A DNA stretch of 64,000 nt from Bermanella marisrubri. Lineage in GTDB: Bacteria; Pseudomonadota; Gammaproteobacteria; Pseudomonadales; Oceanobacteraceae. The notes under the pieces were generated by a model that saw nothing but the letters and a program-made list of their open reading frames with translations, made no database searches and was not told where the DNA came from. This document shows, piece after piece, positions 59,942 through 64,000 of the stretch. Each line of letters starts with the position of its first letter. Positions within the stretch are counted from its first letter, which is position 1. The stretch spans positions 1,453,001-1,517,000 of the forward strand of contig NZ_CP051183.1 of assembly GCF_012295615.1 (NCBI RefSeq), read 5' to 3'. A program made the translations under genes and the position numbers.

Positions 59942-62311
59942 TCACCACATGCTGGCCTGCAGTGTGACAGAATATGTGCGAGGAGCACCAATGACTTCTG
60001 AGGCAGTGCGTTGTGATGGATCTCGACTAGCAGCCAGTACATATTCTTCGTCAAGTAGATTGTCTACTGCCAGTGTTATTTTGAACTTACTCCATTCATA
60101 TCCGATTGATGTGTTGACGATTGTACGAGCGTCATTTTTAGGGTCGAATGTAGTACCTTGACCTAAATTAGGGTTAACTCGCACATAGGAAGAATCCTGA
60201 TAATTGGCGTTAGCATTCAATATAAAGCCGTTTAAGGTTCGATATGTAGCACCAATGTTTGCAGTCCATTCGGGAGCATTGGTAAAGCTGCGACCTTCTA
60301 GATTGTCTTCATCATCCATGAACTTGGTAAATTCAGTTCGACTATGGCCTAAGCCGAAATAGCTGCTGAACATACCGTCATAATACATCAATTCGATTTC
60401 CGCACCTTTTACGTTGGATTCACCTGCATTCACAGTGTCTGTATCGAACTGACCTTTGTCGCCTCTTATTTCTACCTGTTGATCGGTCCAGTCTAAATAG
60501 AAGATATTTGTGTTGGCACTTAACATGCCGTCAAGCCACATGGTTCTCGTAGAGAATTCATAGTTGTTGACGTATTCCGGGTCATAGGTAAATACACGGC
60601 CCTCGGCTAAGTTGACGCCAACGCCACCAGAACGATAGGCTCGTTGAGCGACAAAGCTACTCGATACGTCATCGGTAAAATGGTAGGTCACACCAAGCTT
60701 GGGTAGCCAAGCAGCAAAATCGTCGTCGACGGGAGGTTTGGTACCATTGGCACCATCAACAAAGTTAACCAAGTAGCCGTTGATTAATTGTATGGCTCCT
60801 GCAGCTTGTTGACCTGCGGCTGCGCCCTGACTCTGTTCAACTTGAGCGCCGACTGCTGCAGGATCGGGTAAATCCGTCTCAAGTGTTACGACATCGCTAC
60901 TTTGGTTTCCTTGCTCTTCAGTGTCGTAGCGAACTCCGGCTAAGATATCGATGTTTTGATTTAGACTGTAAGTAAAGTCTGCAAAGAGGGCTTGTGTAGT
61001 AACGTCAGTCTCGAAACCACTTTCGTAATATAATTCACCATATTCAGGGTATTGGCTGGTCAAAAACGCGGCAGTATTCTCGTCAAGAGTTACGCCTTGG
61101 CTTGCACCTAAGGCTATCAAAGCGTCGGCGTTGATACCGTATTCCGCTAGGTTAATGAGACGGTTACCCTTAGAAAAATCGTCAACAGCCAAGTCGGAAT
61201 AATAGGCACCTACGACACCCGTTAAGTTGTCATAGCTGATGTTAATGCGAAATTCTTGGGTGAGAGTTTCTTCGTTGCGATCGTCAATTAGTACAGCATT
61301 TAAATCGGCGCCGGTGTCTCCATCCCAATCGTAGTGATAGTCAACATCGCTGTGTGAAGTGATGGCATTAAACGTTAGGTTGTTGTTTATACGATAACTA
61401 GCGTCCAAAATATTATGCTGTCCTTTCACCTTTTCTCGTGTGCGATCATTGAAATACACTTGGGGGTCGTCATAGCGATCTGGAGAATTCAATGATTGCC
61501 AAGGTACGCCCACTTCGTCATCGTTTTGATGGTGGGTGAATAAGACTTTTAAATTCTCGATGGCATTTGGTTCAAAAAGCACTTTTGCTCTTACATTATG
61601 GCCCTCAGAGTAGTTGGCATTTTCATCGCGATTCGGGTTTTCGATGTAACCATCAAACTCGCGCTTTTCCGCCGCAATACGAAAAGCGAGTTCGTCATCA
61701 ATAATTGAACCACCAGCGGCAACCGCTACTTCTTTGCGGCCATGACTACCAGCTATTAAACGGGCTTTTGCGTCGGTGTCGTATGTTGGATCTTCCGTAC
61801 GGATTAATATGGCACCCGCAAGTGAGTTACGCCCTTGCAATGTCGATTGTGGACCACGCAGAATCTCTACTTGTGAGACATCCCACACGGATGTTCCTTG
61901 TTTGAGAGCGCGATACGATAGAGGCGCGCCGTCTAAGTACATACTTGCTAGATAACTGTTACCTCCGCCAGAAACACCAAGAGCGTCGATTCCACGAATT
62001 GTGAAGCTATTACCTGTACCGGTTACTTGTGCCACGTTTGGAGAACGATCAAACACATCGTAAATATCTGTTAAGCGTTCATCTTCTAATTGCTCGGCAT
62101 CTATGATTTTTACGCTATCAACCGTGTCTTGAAGGCTACGTTCTGTTTTTTGGCCAGTTACGACAACACTTTCAAAATACGCTGTGGCTTGATCATTGGA
62201 AGTATCGTTTTCTTGATCAGGAGAGGTCTGATCTGCACTCACTTGAGCACTGAAAGCGGCACTAATTGCTAGCGCAAGAGGTGCGTGAATAAAACATTCT
62301 TTCAAATTCAT
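59942..62311 (-). CDS. TonB-dependent outer-membrane receptor (siderophore/iron type)
   Basis: A 789-residue receptor. Signal peptide ends in SAQVSA. The TonB-box-like VVVTGQKTERS is followed by the plug (LTDIYDVFDRSPNVAQVTG, FTIRGIDALG, QVEILRGPQSTLQGRNSLAGAILI) and a 22-strand barrel ending TYSVTLQASMW, with the required final aromatic. A Fur-box match lies 67-85 bases upstream, and iron-uptake-type genes diverge from it, so a ferric siderophore or haem cargo is likely. Exact ligand unknown. Confidence 0.92.
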   Translation of the reverse strand: MNLKECFIHAPLALAISAAFSAQVSADQTSPDQENDTSNDQATAYFESVVVTGQKTERSLQDTVDSVKIIDAEQLEDERLTDIYDVFDRSPNVAQVTGTGNSFTIRGIDALGVSGGGNSYLASMYLDGAPLSYRALKQGTSVWDVSQVEILRGPQSTLQGRNSLAGAILIRTEDPTYDTDAKARLIAGSHGRKEVAVAAGGSIIDDELAFRIAAEKREFDGYIENPNRDENANYSEGHNVRAKVLFEPNAIENLKVLFTHHQNDDEVGVPWQSLNSPDRYDDPQVYFNDRTREKVKGQHNILDASYRINNNLTFNAITSHSDVDYHYDWDGDTGADLNAVLIDDRNEETLTQEFRINISYDNLTGVVGAYYSDLAVDDFSKGNRLINLAEYGINADALIALGASQGVTLDENTAAFLTSQYPEYGELYYESGFETDVTTQALFADFTYSLNQNIDILAGVRYDTEEQGNQSSDVVTLETDLPDPAAVGAQVEQSQGAAAGQQAAGAIQLINGYLVNFVDGANGTKPPVDDDFAAWLPKLGVTYHFTDDVSSSFVAQRAYRSGGVGVNLAEGRVFTYDPEYVNNYEFSTRTMWLDGMLSANTNIFYLDWTDQQVEIRGDKGQFDTDTVNAGESNVKGAEIELMYYDGMFSSYFGLGHSRTEFTKFMDDEDNLEGRSFTNAPEWTANIGATYRTLNGFILNANANYQDSSYVRVNPNLGQGTTFDPKNDARTIVNTSIGYEWSKFKITLAVDNLLDEEYVLAASRDPSQRTASEVIGAPRTYSVTLQASMW

Positions 62312-62377
62312 TTAATGCGACTCATTCTTATTTGCAGGTAGGGCCGTACTATAGTGTCAAATACAATAAAATCAAGT

Positions 62378-62396
62378 AATGATATTGATTTGTATT
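62378..62396. promoter_or_regulatory. Fur-box match upstream of the TonB receptor
   Basis: AATGATATTGATTTGTATT agrees with the Fur core AATGATAATCATTATCATT at 14 of 19 positions, 67-85 bases before the receptor start codon. Confidence 0.55.
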
Positions 62397-62527
62397 AACT
62401 TTATTATTTGAGGGTAGGGAAGATACTACCGTGATAACGGCATTGTTGCTGATACAAACCGAATCCTTGCCATAGCCGATCGATGCCAGTGATGGAGGTG
62501 CAAAAAGGTATCGATATTGTTTATATC

Positions 62528-62546
62528 AATGATAATCGTTTGCATT
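62528..62546. promoter_or_regulatory. Fur-box match upstream of DUF3325 gene
   Basis: AATGATAATCGTTTGCATT agrees with the Fur core at 16 of 19 positions. It lies about 112-130 bases before the DUF3325 start, in the 346-base divergent region 62312-62657, which holds no gene. Confidence 0.72.
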
Positions 62547-62657
62547 TATCTTTATGTGTGACTATAGTGCCTGAGTTTTTCTATCCAAATAGAAGCTAAG
62601 CAAAACCCTGCTTGGTTTTTTCGGAAATATAGATCGATTACTACGAATGGTTAGGGT

Positions 62658-62993
62658 ATGACCACATATTTTTTTCTAGTGCCTCTTCATTGGCTTGCAG
62701 GCGTTCTTTTTTATGCATCGAGCAATCGCCAAAAGATTAAGGCAGGGCAGGGACCGTTAATAAAAAAATGGCAATCATGGCTATGTTTTTCAATAGTATG
62801 TGCCGTCTCGTTTTATTGTGTTTATCAGATTTCTGGTTATGTTGCGGAAAGTTTAGTCATCGTTTTGGTCGCGACTATGCTATCTGTTCCGGCTCCTGCT
62901 ATTTTACTTGGGCATAGACCTCAGTGGGCTCTTTCAAGTGTCGTTGTAGTTGTATGTTTGAGTGTTGCTTGCGAATACGCGGGGAGGCTTTAA
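62658..62993 (+). CDS. DUF3325 membrane protein
   Basis: A 111-residue protein with four membrane segments and the opening FFLVPLHWLAGVLFYASSNRQ. The last segment ends EYAGRL. It matches DUF3325, small membrane proteins that precede DUF3649 and PepSY genes in Fur-regulated iron operons. It ends 2 bases before the next gene. Confidence 0.75.
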   Translation: MTTYFFLVPLHWLAGVLFYASSNRQKIKAGQGPLIKKWQSWLCFSIVCAVSFYCVYQISGYVAESLVIVLVATMLSVPAPAILLGHRPQWALSSVVVVVCLSVACEYAGRL

Positions 62994-62995
62994 TC

Positions 62996-63262
62996 GTGTG
63001 GAATAAAACATTTGCAGGCCTTATTGGGGGGATTATTTTTATCATCTTCACTCCTAGTGCTTTCTCTCTGCTTTTTTATCAACAAATACCTCTTATGCTT
63101 GCGCTAACTGTGGTGTTGGGTTTGAGCGCTTGGGCTGGGATTATGACTTGGTGTTACGCTGCACCAAACGGCAAAACAGCATGGTTGCGCAGCAGCTATT
63201 TTATATTAGGGTCGCTGGCCTTTTATGGATTACTATTTTTGACCGTGGGTATGCCAAAATGA
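62996..63262 (+). CDS. DUF3649 membrane protein
   Basis: About 88 residues from a GTG at 62996 with a GGAGG site 8 bases upstream. Three membrane segments and a MTWCYAAPNGKTAWLRS turn match DUF3649. It overlaps the following PepSY gene by 4 bases (ATGA). In iron operons this trio is linked to reduction or handling of iron from siderophores, but the role of this member is not known. Confidence 0.75.
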   Translation: MWNKTFAGLIGGIIFIIFTPSAFSLLFYQQIPLMLALTVVLGLSAWAGIMTWCYAAPNGKTAWLRSSYFILGSLAFYGLLFLTVGMPK

Positions 63263-64000
63263 AAACTCAAACATCAAAGAACCTAATTGATGCCCACGGC
63301 TGGTTAGGTGTTATTATCTCGGGCGTATTAATGATTGTTTTTGCCTGTGGCACAGCATCATTTTTCCGAGACAATATTGTCAATTGGGATAAACACTACA
63401 ACCCTGAAAAAGTGATAGAAAAAGATGAACTTAACATAGCTGGGGTCGTTCAATATGTTCAGGATAATTACAGCAATATCCCAAATGATCACTCTGTGTT
63501 CATTTCCATGCCGAAGGACACATTCCCTTACTATCGTATTCATTTAGAAGTAGAAAAAGAAGTTGACGAATCAGAGCTTGGAAAAAACAAGCATGCGGAA
63601 GTCGTTAATGGTAGAACCATAATCCATGAACAAGTGAATGAATACCTAGATCCTTATACCCTTAGCCCAATCGATGAAAATGCAGATAATCATTATCTAG
63701 GCCATATGTTTTATAAATTGCATATTAATCTCAAACTTGGTGCTATTGGTGCGTATATTGTCGGATTTGTATCACTTTTCTTTTTTGTTATTTTGATCAG
63801 TGGCGTGCTTATTCACTTCAAGCGCATTGTTTCACGGTTCTATATGTATCGTTTGAACAAATCTAGAAGCACTTATTTGGATGGACATAACCTTATAGGT
63901 ATTACAACTTTACCTTACACAGTAATGTATGCGTTGACGGGTATATTGTTTAACCTGGGCATTATTTTTCAGGCTGGTTTTGGGTATGCGGTTTTTAACG
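63259..64000 (+). CDS. PepSY-associated membrane protein, N-terminal part (runs off the window)
   Basis: At least 247 residues. The first helix (WLGVIISGVLMIVFACGTASFF) follows a short basic start with HGWLG, which is typical of PepSY-TM proteins. A periplasmic domain (about 50-150) and helices (GAIGAYIVGFVSLFFFVILISGVLIHFK, LPYTVMYALTGILFN) follow. The HGWLG and LIHFK/GHNL segments supply histidines for haem or metal. Members such as FoxB/PiuB reduce or release siderophore iron in the periplasm. Third gene of the Fur-linked operon. Confidence 0.82.
   Translation, partial: MKTQTSKNLIDAHGWLGVIISGVLMIVFACGTASFFRDNIVNWDKHYNPEKVIEKDELNIAGVVQYVQDNYSNIPNDHSVFISMPKDTFPYYRIHLEVEKEVDESELGKNKHAEVVNGRTIIHEQVNEYLDPYTLSPIDENADNHYLGHMFYKLHINLKLGAIGAYIVGFVSLFFFVILISGVLIHFKRIVSRFYMYRLNKSRSTYLDGHNLIGITTLPYTVMYALTGILFNLGIIFQAGFGYAVFN

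Noticed and set aside
1-64000. tRNA, rRNA, prophage and plasmid origin signals
   Set aside because: None could be recognised by eye on either strand; a covariance-model search would be needed to exclude a tRNA.

Overview
The window looks like chromosomal DNA of a marine, hydrocarbon- or lipid-using gammaproteobacterium of the Oceanospirillales/Marinobacter kind. This is inferred from the gene content: an lpxH-ppiB-glnS-cysS block, putA, rluF/rlmE, FadL-type porin, BCCT transporter, TonB receptor, and a terpene- or branched-acyl-CoA operon. I cannot name the genus. No rRNA or tRNA gene was seen.

Layout. 1-5000: the start of putA (minus strand, runs off the window), a lipoprotein plus class III cyclase pair, a small SET-domain protein, and two overlapping regulators (a TetR protein of the LuxR/HapR quorum-sensing type and an AraC protein). 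5100-14500: lipid-related genes (acyl-CoA ligase, metallo-hydrolase, MaoC-type hydratase, a second AraC regulator, a FadL-type outer-membrane protein and a 992-residue Ig-like lipoprotein). 14500-22500: a Ycf46-like AAA+ ATPase, small membrane proteins, a metal-hydrolase, rluF, rlmE, a SpoU methyltransferase, a 600-bp block of REP-like palindromes and chrA. 22600-24360: a shortened MreB-like protein with a tail anchor, and a lipoprotein.

24.7-28.7 kb holds a cluster of integron gene cassettes without an integrase. Four cassettes (DUF4262, Imm26-like, HEPN-like, DUF5677-like) are separated by attC-like sites, and an IS3-family element sits inside one attC. After ompW, which has an FNR-type site at class II spacing, 29.8-38.9 kb is a TetR regulator diverging from an operon in the atuB-C-D-E-F order. 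It resembles acyclic-terpene (citronellol/geraniol) or leucine/isovalerate catabolism by a biotin-dependent acyl-CoA carboxylase.

38.9-48.9 kb is a complete guanidine-use operon on the minus strand. A guanidine-I (ykkC) riboswitch leads an ABC importer, two DUF1989 carboxyguanidine deiminase subunits, a urea-carboxylase-like guanidine carboxylase and allophanate hydrolase. The expected route is guanidine to carboxyguanidine to allophanate to ammonia plus CO2. 49-53 kb has a LysR regulator facing an EamA exporter, a tautomerase and a BCCT transporter. 53-59.8 kb is housekeeping (lpxH, ppiB, glnS, cysS, a Kef-type antiporter, DUF2798). The window ends in an iron island: a TonB-dependent receptor and a divergent DUF3325/DUF3649/PepSY operon, each with a Fur-box match.
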